The notes: generated by a model not told the origin, from the letters alone. Shown: positions 17,540-25,446, counted from the stretch's first letter. The stretch is DNA of 36,870 nucleotides from JAVVSK01 sp036654235 (GCA_036654235.1 JAVVSK010000017.1:1-36870), one strand, 5' to 3'. Numbers and translations are program-made.

Positions 17540-18483
17540 GCTTATTTTTAAAATCGGCAGAAGCTGTGATTTTGATTGTTCTTATGATCGTCGTTGGCTT
17601 TGTCGCGGGGAAGCTAAAGTTTATGAAAAGCGAACATAAGGGCTTTTTGGTAAAATATCTTATAAACTTTGCTGTTCCCGCTATGTGCGTTTCGAACGTG
17701 TTTAAACAGTTTGCTCAGATATATTGGGTCGATTTGTTAAAGCTCATGCTTATTCCATTGCTGTCGATGACGGCAACGTTTTTAATCGCCCTAGTATTGG
17801 TTCGTATTTTTAAAATTGAACATAAAAAATACGGACCTTTCGTCGTTATGTGCGCTTTTTCAAACTCAATCTTCATGGGTCTTCCAATATGTAAAGAACT
17901 TTTTGGCGAGACGGCGGTGCCGTATGTTATAATTTTCTATATCTTTAATACGCTTCTGTTTTGGACGATAGGCGTTGCAATGATTCAGCGTTCAGGGGAT
18001 ATGAAAAATGAAAAACCGACCCCTCTTTCTTTTATGAAAAGGCTGATAACCCCGCCTCTCGTTGCCCTTATCGTCTCTCTTGCGTTGCTTCTTTTTAATA
18101 TTAGCCTTCCCGAAGTCGTAATAACTTTTTGCGACTATCTTGGGAATACGGTTTCGCCCCTTGCGCTCATGTATGTCGGATTCATAATATATGAAACCGA
18201 TTTAAGGCGTTTTAAATTTGAAAAATCATTTATTGCAGTGATGCTGATGCGTTTTTTAGTAGCTCCGTTCATAACTGTGCTTTTGGCTAAGCTTTTTTTA
18301 ATACAGAATATGGCGACGAACGTTTTTACGATTGAGGCAGCTATGCCCGTAATGACGCAGTGCGTAATAATGAGCGCGGCTTCGGGGGCCGATGAGCAAT
18401 ATTCGGCTTCCGCTATGACTTTATCTACGCTATTATCTTTCGTTGCGGTTCCTCTAATAATGTTTGCGCTTCAATATGTTTAA
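17536..18483 (+). CDS. AEC family transporter
   Basis: A 315-aa inner-membrane protein with about ten hydrophobic helices, of the auxin efflux carrier (AEC) family. The family signature is visible near the N-terminus (VGFVAGKLKFM, LVKYLINFAVPAMCVSN) and in the middle (GLPICKELFG). Bacterial members export or import small organic or amino acids; coupling by ATGA to aspartate kinase suggests an amino acid or intermediate of that pathway, which is inference only. Confidence 0.88.
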   Translation: MSLFLKSAEAVILIVLMIVVGFVAGKLKFMKSEHKGFLVKYLINFAVPAMCVSNVFKQFAQIYWVDLLKLMLIPLLSMTATFLIALVLVRIFKIEHKKYGPFVVMCAFSNSIFMGLPICKELFGETAVPYVIIFYIFNTLLFWTIGVAMIQRSGDMKNEKPTPLSFMKRLITPPLVALIVSLALLLFNISLPEVVITFCDYLGNTVSPLALMYVGFIIYETDLRRFKFEKSFIAVMLMRFLVAPFITVLLAKLFLIQNMATNVFTIEAAMPVMTQCVIMSAASGADEQYSASAMTLSTLLSFVAVPLIMFALQYV

Positions 18484-18508
18484 TAAAAAATAAAAGGAGA
18501 ATTTAAAA

Positions 18509-18991
18509 ATGGATAAGATAGTTATCGAAATGGAAAACGGCGGGAAAATACATCTTACTCTCGATAGGGAGAATGCGCCGATAACGGTTGAGAACTTTGT
18601 TTCTCTCGCGAAGAGCGGATTTTATGACGGGCTTATTTTTCATCGCGTTATCGAGGGTTTCATGATACAGGGCGGCTGTCCGGACGGAACGGGCATGGGC
18701 GGACCGAAGCATTCGATAAAGGGCGAATTCTCAATGAACGGAGTAAATAACCCAATAAAACATATGCGCGGTGTTATATCAATGGCACGTTCGAACGATA
18801 TGGACTCGGCGGGATCGCAATTTTTCATAATGCATAATGACGCTCCGCATTTAGACGGACTATACGCGGCTTTCGGCAAGGCAGACGGCGAGGAGAGCCT
18901 TAAAGTTATAGACGAAATAGCGACATCGGAAACGGGGAGAAACGATAGACCAATAAATGAGATCCGAATAAAAAGCATAACGGTAGAATAA
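18509..18991 (+). CDS. Peptidyl-prolyl cis-trans isomerase, cyclophilin type
   Basis: A 160-aa cytoplasmic single-domain cyclophilin that speeds proline isomerisation during protein folding. Typical motifs are seen: FVSLAKSGFYDGLIFHRVI (catalytic Arg in FHR), MIQGGCPDGTGMGGP and SAGSQFFIM. It has no signal peptide. AAAAGGAGA precedes the ATG, and 25 nt separate it from the AEC gene, so it is probably in the same operon. Confidence 0.95.
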   Translation: MDKIVIEMENGGKIHLTLDRENAPITVENFVSLAKSGFYDGLIFHRVIEGFMIQGGCPDGTGMGGPKHSIKGEFSMNGVNNPIKHMRGVISMARSNDMDSAGSQFFIMHNDAPHLDGLYAAFGKADGEESLKVIDEIATSETGRNDRPINEIRIKSITVE

Positions 18992-18999
18992 AAACAGGT

Positions 19000-19932
19000 A
19001 TGGAAAAATTTAAAATAGCGGATGCGCATTGCGATTTTTTAGCGCATTCATATGAATTTAACTACGACATAGGTACATTAGGAGACGGACAAAACCTTAC
19101 GCTGGATAGGTTAAAGCGCGGCAACGTAAAGCTTCAATATTTCGCTTGTTGGGTTGACATGAAAAACAGAGTGTCGGCGCTTCAACAATGCCTATCTATG
19201 ATAGACTCTTTCTATCGCATGTTGGATAAATACAGTGGCGATTTGGTTAACTTTTTAGAGCCGATTTCTACTTATGACGACCGAATAAAATGCGTTCTTG
19301 CGATTGAGGGCGGCGAAGCGATAATGGGTCTTATGGACAATCTTAGAATTTTTTATAGACTTGGAGTTCGCGCAATGACGCTAACCTGGAACGATACGAA
19401 CGAGTTGGCATCTCCCGCTATGCGGAAGGCGAACGTTGGACTTACTTCCCTAGGGAAAAATATTGTTAAAGAAATGGGCGCTATAAATATGGCGGTAGAT
19501 CTTGCTCATCTTAGCGATGCGGGAATTGACGACGTATTGGACATTGCAGCTGGCCCAATATTCGCGTCACATTCGAATGCGCGTGCGGTTTTTCAGCATA
19601 GGCGTTCTTTAGAGGATGCGCATATAAAGGCTATTTCGGAGCGCGGAGGTGTTATCGGGATTAATTTCTACGTAAAACAGCTCACTACGGAGCGCGATTG
19701 TTCAATAAAAGATATACTTTTGCATATTGAACATATTGTAAAAATCGGAGGAATTCAGTGCGCGGCGATAGGATCGGATTTTGACGGTATGCCGACATAT
19801 CCGACCGACCTTAGAAACAGCGGGGATTTTCAAAATCTTGCGTCAGCGATAAAGCAAATTGGGTTTAATGACGACGAAGTCGAAGCTATAACCTATGGAA
19901 ATTTAGCAAGGTTTACCGAGGCTCTAAGATAG
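19000..19932 (+). CDS. Membrane dipeptidase family protein (peptidase M19)
   Basis: A 310-aa zinc peptidase of the renal dipeptidase (M19) family, which hydrolyses dipeptides, including some with D-residues. The metal motifs are visible: ADAHCDFL (HxD), VLAIEGGEAI (bridging Glu), DLAHLSDAG, FASHSNARAV and AIGSDFDG. No signal peptide or membrane segment is present, so the bacterial enzyme should be cytoplasmic. It begins 8 nt after the cyclophilin stop with a weak ribosome binding site, and a strong terminator follows. Confidence 0.92.
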   Translation: MEKFKIADAHCDFLAHSYEFNYDIGTLGDGQNLTLDRLKRGNVKLQYFACWVDMKNRVSALQQCLSMIDSFYRMLDKYSGDLVNFLEPISTYDDRIKCVLAIEGGEAIMGLMDNLRIFYRLGVRAMTLTWNDTNELASPAMRKANVGLTSLGKNIVKEMGAINMAVDLAHLSDAGIDDVLDIAAGPIFASHSNARAVFQHRRSLEDAHIKAISERGGVIGINFYVKQLTTERDCSIKDILLHIEHIVKIGGIQCAAIGSDFDGMPTYPTDLRNSGDFQNLASAIKQIGFNDDEVEAITYGNLARFTEALR

Positions 19933-19944
19933 AACAAAAGTTCT
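19931..19944 (+). repeat. GAAC-N4-GTTC palindrome resembling a Gram-positive LexA box
   Basis: AGAACAAAAGTTCT is palindromic except for its AAAA centre and fits the GAAC-N4-GTTC core of the Bacillus-type LexA (DinR) box. It overlaps the M19 stop codon and lies about 130 nt upstream of the recA -35, with a terminator between, so control of recA from here is doubtful. Confidence 0.3.
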
Positions 19945-19972
19945 TTTATTTAGAATTTTATAGTTGATTTTC

Positions 19973-20014
19973 AAACGCTTTGCGGATATATTTTTAATTC
20001 GCAAAGCGTTTTTT
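19973..20014 (+). terminator. Strong intrinsic terminator after the aspartate kinase operon
   Basis: An 11-12 bp perfect stem, AACGCTTTGCG (19974-19984) with CGCAAAGCGTT (20000-20010), is followed by a run of T (20009-20014). It closes the aspartate kinase-transporter-cyclophilin-dipeptidase unit before recA. Confidence 0.85.
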
Positions 20015-20075
20015 GAATATTAGGTGTCTGCCCTTGATATTACAGCTACTCTATTTTTTGATTTATGGGATACTG

Positions 20076-20105
20076 TTGCCAAGTGAGATACCTTTATGGT
20101 ATAAT
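20076..20105 (+). promoter_or_regulatory. recA promoter
   Basis: TTGCCA (20076-20081), an 18-nt spacer and TATAAT (20100-20105) preceded by TGG, an extended -10, lie about 52 nt upstream of the recA start. I see no GAAC-N4-GTTC LexA core between this promoter and the start codon. Confidence 0.75.
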
Positions 20106-20156
20106 TGTCTATCATTTAGCGATGAAGCACAGTGAAAATATGGAGGTAAAAAACTC

Positions 20157-21200
20157 ATGCAAAAGGAAAAGGCGCTCGATATAGCGCTCACCCAGATTGA
20201 AAAAAAGTATGGCAAGGGTGCTATAATGAGGCTCGGAGATACGGGCGCGAAATTTGAGGTTTCCGCAATACCGACGGGAAGCATTGTGCTTGACTATGCG
20301 CTCGGAGTTGGAGGAATACCGCGCGGAAGGGTCGTTGAAATCTTCGGGCCAGAATCCTCCGGGAAAACGACGCTCGCTTTACATATGATTGCGGAGGCTC
20401 AAAAGCTGGGTGGGCTGGCCGCTTTTATCGATGCGGAACATGCACTCGATCCGGTATATGCGAAGAATCTTGGGGTAAATACGGACGACCTATATATCTC
20501 TCAGCCCGATTCGGGAGAACAGGCTCTTGAGATTACCGAGGAGTTGGTTAGGAGCGCGGCTATAGACGTAATCGTAATAGACTCGGTAGCGGCGCTGGTT
20601 CCTAAAGCGGAGCTTGAGGGCGATATGGGCGATTCGCATATGGGCGTTCAGGCGCGGCTAATGTCTCAGGCGCTTAGAAAGTTGTCGGGAGTTACAAGCA
20701 AGACTAATACGATAGTCATATTTATAAATCAGCTTAGAGAAAAGATCGGAATTTCCTTTGGCAATCCGGAGGTAACGACCGGTGGAAGGGCGCTAAAATT
20801 TTATGCATCGGTTAGACTTGATGTTCGAAAGGGCGATCTTATAAAGAACGGAACTGAAGCTATAGGATGCAGAACTAAAGTTAAAGTTGTAAAAAATAAA
20901 GTAGCTCCGCCATTTAAGGTTGCCGAGTTTGATATGATATATGGTCAGGGAATTTCGAAAGAAGGGTCGATTCTTGATCTTGCTGTTGAAAATAAGCTTA
21001 TATCGAAAACCGGCTCATGGTATTCATATGGCGAGATGCGCCTTGCGCAGGGAAGGGATAATACGAGGACTTTCCTAAAAGATAATCAGGAACTATGCAA
21101 TGAAATTGAATTTAAGCTCCGCGCGCTCCTTTCTACTCAGCCGGCGGTTTTAGCGACCGAGGTTGAGGAAGCGGAAGATGAAACCGAAAATGATGATTAA
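20157..21200 (+). CDS. recA: Recombinase RecA
   Basis: The DNA-dependent ATPase that forms filaments on single-stranded DNA, drives strand exchange and triggers LexA self-cleavage. The 347-aa product has normal length. Walker A GPESSGKT lies near residue 64, Walker B-like VIVIDSVAAL near 140, the DNA-binding loops around MGVQARLMSQALRKL and FINQLREKIG, and an acidic C-terminal tail (EEAEDETENDD). GGAGG precedes the ATG. It has its own promoter and is monocistronic or read together with the next gene. Confidence 0.99.
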   Translation: MQKEKALDIALTQIEKKYGKGAIMRLGDTGAKFEVSAIPTGSIVLDYALGVGGIPRGRVVEIFGPESSGKTTLALHMIAEAQKLGGLAAFIDAEHALDPVYAKNLGVNTDDLYISQPDSGEQALEITEELVRSAAIDVIVIDSVAALVPKAELEGDMGDSHMGVQARLMSQALRKLSGVTSKTNTIVIFINQLREKIGISFGNPEVTTGGRALKFYASVRLDVRKGDLIKNGTEAIGCRTKVKVVKNKVAPPFKVAEFDMIYGQGISKEGSILDLAVENKLISKTGSWYSYGEMRLAQGRDNTRTFLKDNQELCNEIEFKLRALLSTQPAVLATEVEEAEDETENDD

Positions 21201-21267
21201 ATATGATATAGACAGGAATCCACACCAAAAATTTTTAAAATTCCCTCAATATTGACGTTATTTACTC

Positions 21268-21296
21268 TTGCTATGATTTAGATTTTGAGATAGAAT
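21268..21296 (+). promoter_or_regulatory. Putative promoter for the Cys-tailed DUF1292 gene
   Basis: TTGCTA (21268-21273), a 17-nt spacer and TAGAAT (21291-21296) lie 33 nt before the start codon. A TTGACG at 21252 has no -10 at a suitable distance. Confidence 0.5.
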
Positions 21297-21329
21297 ATCA
21301 GACAAATAAGAAAAGGCGGTTTAAACCTA

Positions 21330-21701
21330 ATGTTAAATGATGATACCAGAGATTTCATCGAATTTGAAGATGAAGAAGGTAATACCTTCGAACTTGATAT
21401 ACTCACTTATTTTAATCATGAGGATGAAGAGTATGCCGTGCTTTGCGACGTTTCTAATAATGACGAAAGCGAAGAAGAACAGGAAGTCTATATAATGAAA
21501 GTAGTTGCGGACGGCGATTATGAAGAATTTGTTCCCGCTGATGAAGATAAAATGGATGTGCTTATAAAATTGGCTCAGGAGGCTATGGAAGAATGCGATT
21601 GTGACGACGAGGATTGCGATTGCGATGAATGCAGCTGCGAACATGACGAAGATAAGTGCGACTGTGGTGGCGATTGTAGCTGTAACGAGAAACATGAATA
21701 A
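21330..21701 (+). CDS. DUF1292 protein with a cysteine-rich CxC tail
   Basis: A 123-aa very acidic protein. Residues 1-85 are a DUF1292 domain (FIEFEDEEGNTFELDIL, YIMKV). The last 36 residues carry ten cysteines in five CxC pairs (89/91, 96/98, 101/103, 110/112, 116/118) spaced by Asp, Glu, Gly and Lys, and end in NEKHE. This looks like a metallothionein-like or metal-cluster tail; five regular CxC pairs in a cytoplasmic protein fit binding of zinc, copper or another soft metal, but that is inferred. Function is unknown. AAAAGGCGG precedes the ATG with a rather long spacer. Confidence 0.8.
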   Translation: MLNDDTRDFIEFEDEEGNTFELDILTYFNHEDEEYAVLCDVSNNDESEEEQEVYIMKVVADGDYEEFVPADEDKMDVLIKLAQEAMEECDCDDEDCDCDECSCEHDEDKCDCGGDCSCNEKHE

Positions 21702-21748
21702 AAAGTCTTTGTGTAAATAATTGAGCTTTTTGATCCTTTTTACGCTTT

Positions 21749-21797
21749 TTTGGGCGGCATATGAACTTCTGTTTAAGAAGTTTATAAGCCGCCCAAA
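21749..21797. repeat. 22-bp imperfect hairpin downstream of the DUF1292 gene
   Basis: Arms 21749-21770 and 21776-21797 pair over 22 bp with one A-A mismatch and one G-U pair around a 5-nt loop (GTTTA). The GC-rich base is GGGCGGC/GCCGCCC. No T run follows on either strand, so it is not a plain intrinsic terminator although it may still end transcription of the upstream gene. Confidence 0.7.
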
Positions 21798-21892
21798 CTG
21801 CATTTATAATGACATTTCTTTTTTCCCTCTTATTTTAAACATATAAATCTTTTCATTATAATATAAGCACCGAATGAAGACGAATAAAAGCC

Positions 21893-21921
21893 CAAAAAAC
21901 GCAATATATTCGCGTTTTTTG
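21893..21921 (+). terminator. Terminator or attenuator in the hydratase leader
   Basis: CAAAAAACGC pairs perfectly over 10 bp with GCGTTTTTTG around a 9-nt loop, giving a short GC core and an A6/T6 flank, as in bidirectional intrinsic terminators. It starts about 31 nt after a TATAAT at 21857-21862, so it would end transcripts from that promoter before the hydratase. Confidence 0.6.
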
Positions 21922-21930
21922 TATTTGTCT

Positions 21931-21969
21931 ATTGAAAATAGATTAATATTAATGTACTATATTTTCAAT
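21931..21969 (+). promoter_or_regulatory. Hydratase promoter flanked by a 10-bp inverted repeat (operator candidate)
   Basis: TTGAAA (21932-21937), a 17-nt spacer and TACTAT (21955-21960) form a likely promoter about 100 nt before the hydratase start. ATTGAAAATA (21931-21940) covers the -35 and its exact complement TATTTTCAAT (21960-21969) lies across the end of the -10 and the start region. The placement fits a repressor operator. Confidence 0.5.
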
Positions 21970-22059
21970 GGCGCGCTGATAAACGATTCTAAAAATTGCA
22001 GCGCTGAAATAAAGATACGCTTATATTTATGCAAAAAACGATTTAAGGAGAAAACAATC

Positions 22060-24303
22060 ATGATTGAATTTGTTGAACAGGGGATGTACCTGGTTAACGG
22101 TATTCCGATGTCGATTGCGCCGAACGGTTTAACCGCCGATGTGGGTCGAAAAAAGACGATCGCTTATAGGATACTCGAGGCGCATAACGTTAGCTCTGAC
22201 GAGGATAACCTTCGTATAAAATTCGATAGCCTTATGTCGCACGATATAACCTATGTTGGTATTATACAAACGGCGAGAGCCAGCGGACTAAAGCGCTTTC
22301 CGATACCTTATGCTATGACGAACTGTCATAATAGTCTTTGTGCTGTAGGAGGAACGATCAATGAGGATGACCATGTCTTTGGGCTATCTGCCGCGAAAAA
22401 ATATGGCGGCATATTTGTTCCGACCAATCAGAGCGTAATTCATTCATATGCGCGCGAGGCTATGGCTAAATGTGGCGATATGATATTGGGATCGGATTCA
22501 CATACGCGCTACGGTGCCCTAGGTACAATGGGAATAGGCGAAGGCGGTCCTGAGCTGGTAAAACAGCTTCTTTCTAATACTTACGATACTTCGCGTCCCG
22601 AAGTCGTTCTCGTATATATGACGGGCGCGCCGAAAAGAGGAGTAGGACCTCATGATGTAGCGATAGCGTTGGTGGGCGCTGTATTTTCGAAGGGTTGCGT
22701 TAAAAATAAGGTTCTTGAATTTGTAGGTTCCGGGATAAAAAATCTTCCCGTCGACTTTAGAAACGGTATAGACGTTATGACTACCGAAACGACCTGTCTT
22801 TCTTCAATATGGGAAACGGACGAGGAAATCAAAAAGTATTATGAAACGCATAAAAGACCGGAGGACTATAAGGAACTGAAACCGGAAAATGGTGCATATT
22901 ACGACGGCATGATAACAATAGAACTTGATAAAATCGAGCCTATGATAGCTCTTCCGTTCCATCCGAGCAATGCATATACTATAAAAACGTTTACGGAAAA
23001 CGCGCGCGATATTATTGATACCGTTACGAAAGAGGCGAAAAAAACTTTTGGTTCTAAGATAAAGTTTGACCTAAAGGATAAGATAAGCGGTAAAGACGTA
23101 TATGCGGATCAGGGAATAATAGCCGGGTGTTCCGGAGGTCTGTTCGACAATATCGTTGCGGCGGCAGATATATTGGACGGAGGAGATACCGGGAACGGAT
23201 ATTTCAGCTTATCGGTATATCCGACGAGTATACCCGTTAGTCTCGCGCTTACGCGTATAGGCGCTATTGAAAAACTCCTAAGTGCCGGCGCTATTTTAAA
23301 GCCGAGCTTCTGCGGTCCTTGTTTTGGTGCGGGAGATGTTCCGTCGAACAATGGGCTTTCGCTTCGCCATGCAACGAGGAACTTCCCAAATCGCGAGGGA
23401 AGTAAGCCGGGCGATGGTCAAATATCTTCGGTCGCGTTGATGGATTCGAGATCAATAGCGGCGACGGCTAAAAATCACGGAAAAATAACCTCCGCTACCG
23501 AGATTGACTATGACGATAGGCACTGTGAATATCATTTTGATAGCAGCGTTTATGAAAAGCGTGTCTACAATGGATTTAATAACCCGCGGCCCGAAACCGA
23601 ACTTCGCTTAGGACCAAATATAACCGACTGGCCAAAAATGTACCCATTGACGGAAAACATTCTTTTAAAACTTGCGGCGGTTATTAGAGATACTGTAACT
23701 ACGACCGATGAACTAATACCATCCGGCGAAACGTCTTCTTATCGCTCAAATCCGCTTAGGCTTTCCGAATTTGCGCTCTCTAGGCGCGTGCCGGAATATG
23801 TTGGTCGCTCAAAGGCGATTAAACTCGACGATGATGCGCGGAGAAACGGCGAAGCTCCTTCGGCGATTAAAGAGGTTTTGTCTAAGGTCGGGAATGCAGA
23901 AGTGCTTCTTAAAAATACGGAACTCGTTTCTGCGATATTCGCGAATAAACCTGGTGATGGAAGCGCTAGGGAACAGGCGGCATCATGTCAAAAAGTACTG
24001 GGAGGTTCCGCTAATATTTGTTATGAATATGCGACGAAGCGTTATCGCAGCAACTGCATCAACTGGGGCATACTTCCGTTTACTATCGATAAGGATACGC
24101 CTTTCGACTATGAGGTAGGAGATTTTGTTTTCGTTCCCGGTATACGAGATGCCATTAAAAACGGCGTTGAGACGATTCCGGCGAAGGTCATATCCGGGGG
24201 AAAGGTGAACGATATAACGCTCTATATAAAAGGCCTTACTCACGACGAAAAGGAAATACTAGCGGACGGGTGCCTAATGAACTATTACGCGGCAAGGTTA
24301 TAA
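22060..24303 (+). CDS. Aconitase-superfamily hydratase
   Basis: A 747-aa iron-sulfur hydratase/isomerase of the aconitase superfamily. The three [4Fe-4S] ligands C357, C418 and C421 (GCSGGLF and CGPCFGAG) fall almost exactly where mitochondrial aconitase has its own. DSHTRYGALGTMGIGEGG and the swivel-domain motif GDGSAREQAASC are also present, followed by RSNCINWGILPF. The sequence diverges from true aconitases (no complete RxTICNM-type segment), so the substrate is probably not citrate; the superfamily includes unassigned hydratases such as E. coli YbhJ. Start ATG 22060 follows AAGGAG. It pairs with carbamate kinase downstream, which suggests amino acid or nitrogen-compound catabolism. Confidence 0.88.
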   Translation: MIEFVEQGMYLVNGIPMSIAPNGLTADVGRKKTIAYRILEAHNVSSDEDNLRIKFDSLMSHDITYVGIIQTARASGLKRFPIPYAMTNCHNSLCAVGGTINEDDHVFGLSAAKKYGGIFVPTNQSVIHSYAREAMAKCGDMILGSDSHTRYGALGTMGIGEGGPELVKQLLSNTYDTSRPEVVLVYMTGAPKRGVGPHDVAIALVGAVFSKGCVKNKVLEFVGSGIKNLPVDFRNGIDVMTTETTCLSSIWETDEEIKKYYETHKRPEDYKELKPENGAYYDGMITIELDKIEPMIALPFHPSNAYTIKTFTENARDIIDTVTKEAKKTFGSKIKFDLKDKISGKDVYADQGIIAGCSGGLFDNIVAAADILDGGDTGNGYFSLSVYPTSIPVSLALTRIGAIEKLLSAGAILKPSFCGPCFGAGDVPSNNGLSLRHATRNFPNREGSKPGDGQISSVALMDSRSIAATAKNHGKITSATEIDYDDRHCEYHFDSSVYEKRVYNGFNNPRPETELRLGPNITDWPKMYPLTENILLKLAAVIRDTVTTTDELIPSGETSSYRSNPLRLSEFALSRRVPEYVGRSKAIKLDDDARRNGEAPSAIKEVLSKVGNAEVLLKNTELVSAIFANKPGDGSAREQAASCQKVLGGSANICYEYATKRYRSNCINWGILPFTIDKDTPFDYEVGDFVFVPGIRDAIKNGVETIPAKVISGGKVNDITLYIKGLTHDEKEILADGCLMNYYAARL

Positions 24304-24313
24304 TTAAAGGTGA

Positions 24314-24360
24314 ATGTCAAGTAGGGGCGGAGGGAATAAAAATTCGTCTCTACTTGACAT
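24314..24360. repeat. 16-bp inverted repeat overlapping the arcC -35
   Basis: Arms 24314-24329 and 24345-24360 pair over 16 bp including two G-U pairs, with a 15-nt loop. The right arm contains TTGACA, the -35 of the arcC promoter. It has no T tract, so it is either a factor-binding site or a terminator of unusual form for the hydratase gene. Confidence 0.7.
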
Positions 24361-24382
24361 AGGACTCGAAAATTGTTAGATT
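24354..24382 (+). promoter_or_regulatory. arcC promoter
   Basis: A perfect TTGACA (24354-24359), a 17-nt spacer and TAGATT (24377-24382) lie about 54 nt upstream of the GTG start. The predicted leader begins with an 8-bp hairpin, AAGCCGTT/AACGGCTT (24391-24398 with 24405-24412), just ahead of the ribosome binding site. Confidence 0.65.
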
Positions 24383-24435
24383 ATAAGGAGAAGCCGTTTT
24401 TTCGAACGGCTTAAATTAGTTTGGGAGGAAATACC

Positions 24436-25386
24436 GTGGAAAATAAAAAGAGAATAGTTATTGCTTTAGGCGGAAATGCTTTACAGGAGAGTAAAGGTGA
24501 GGCAACCGCAGAAGCACAGCTCGATGTAGTTAAAAAAACATCAAAATATATAGCTGATATAATAGCGTCCGGCGCTGAAGTTATAATAGCGCATGGTAAC
24601 GGTCCGCAAGTTGGAAGAATCGTTCTGCAAAATGAAAATTCGACGGCTATAACACCTGCCATGCCGTTTGACGTTTGCGGCGCTATGAGCCAGGGAATGA
24701 TAGGCTATCATATTCAACAGGGACTTCGCGAAGAGCTGAGAAAGCGCGGGATTAACCGTGAGGTTGTTACCGTAGTTACTCAGGTCGTAGTCGATAAGAC
24801 GGATAAGGCATTTATGGCTCCGTCGAAGCCAATAGGACCTTTTTATAGTAAAGAGGAGGCTGAAAAGCTCGCCACCGAAAAGGGTTATACCGTTAAAGAG
24901 GACGCCGGGCGCGGATATAGGCGCGTCGTCGCTTCGCCGAACCCCGTCGAGATAGTTGAACTTAACGCGGTTAAATGTCTTATGGCTAAAGATTTTGTCG
25001 TAGTAACCGTGGGTGGCGGTGGAATTCCCGTAATTAAAGATGAAAAAGGAATGCTTAACGGAACGGCGGCGGTTATAGATAAGGATCTTGCGGCATTTAA
25101 ATTAGCTTCCGATCTCGACGCCGATTGTCTGCTTATTTTAACGGCGGTAGACTGTGCATATATAAATTACGGTAAAGATACCCAAAAGGCGCTTAATAAG
25201 TTAACTTCGGCAACGGCGCGCGAATATATTCGCGATGGTCAGTTCGCCGCGGGCTCAATGCTTCCTAAGATAGACGCTGCATGTCGATTTGCGGAGACGA
25301 AGCCCGGGAAAAAAGCGATAATAACGTCTTTAGATAAGGCGGTTTTCGCTCTTAACGGTTCCGAAGGGACGACTATAGTAGACTAA
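24436..25386 (+). CDS. arcC: Carbamate kinase
   Basis: Converts carbamoyl phosphate and ADP to ATP, CO2 and ammonia, the energy-yielding last step of arginine deiminase and related agmatine, allantoin or purine fermentation routes. The 316-aa product starts ENKKRIVIALGGNALQ and has AHGNGPQVG, VVTQVVVD, VTVGGGGIPV and a C-terminal ITSLDKAVFALNGSEGT, all typical. The start is GTG 24436 after GGAGGA; the TTG at 24421 precedes that site and is rejected. No carbamoyltransferase or deiminase gene lies in the window; the only neighbour is the aconitase-like hydratase. Confidence 0.96.
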   Translation: MENKKRIVIALGGNALQESKGEATAEAQLDVVKKTSKYIADIIASGAEVIIAHGNGPQVGRIVLQNENSTAITPAMPFDVCGAMSQGMIGYHIQQGLREELRKRGINREVVTVVTQVVVDKTDKAFMAPSKPIGPFYSKEEAEKLATEKGYTVKEDAGRGYRRVVASPNPVEIVELNAVKCLMAKDFVVVTVGGGGIPVIKDEKGMLNGTAAVIDKDLAAFKLASDLDADCLLILTAVDCAYINYGKDTQKALNKLTSATAREYIRDGQFAAGSMLPKIDAACRFAETKPGKKAIITSLDKAVFALNGSEGTTIVD

Positions 25387-25399
25387 AAAAAACATATCG

Positions 25400-25446
25400 A
25401 TATGCGAAATGGGAATGTATCTCATTTCGCATATAAAATTTTATTA
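25400..25446 (+). terminator. Putative arcC terminator
   Basis: Arms 25400-25413 and 25421-25434 form a 14-bp stem (one G-U) with a 7-nt loop, about 15 nt after the stop; AAAATTTTATTA follows. The T tract is weak. Confidence 0.55.

Larger units (their letters stand above)
21702..22059. other. Intergenic region with several hairpins, hydratase leader
   Basis: About 360 nt without a gene. It contains a 22-bp imperfect hairpin (21749-21797), a possible promoter (-10 at 21857-21862), a terminator-like hairpin (21893-21921), a second promoter flanked by a 10-bp inverted repeat (21931-21969) and a further 6-bp inverted repeat (21973-22004). An in-frame open stretch from 21874 into the hydratase looks non-coding: AT-rich, no ribosome binding site and nothing like the family. 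Confidence 0.6.

Noticed and set aside
21333..21803. Minus-strand open frame of 156 codons opposite the Cys-tailed DUF1292 gene
   Set aside because: It arises from the repetitive Asp/Glu/Cys codons of the real gene and crosses the 22-bp hairpin; no family resemblance.
21874..22059. N-terminal extension of the hydratase by 62 codons
   Set aside because: No ribosome binding site, overlaps a terminator hairpin and promoter; ATG 22060 has AAGGAG and starts the recognisable domain.
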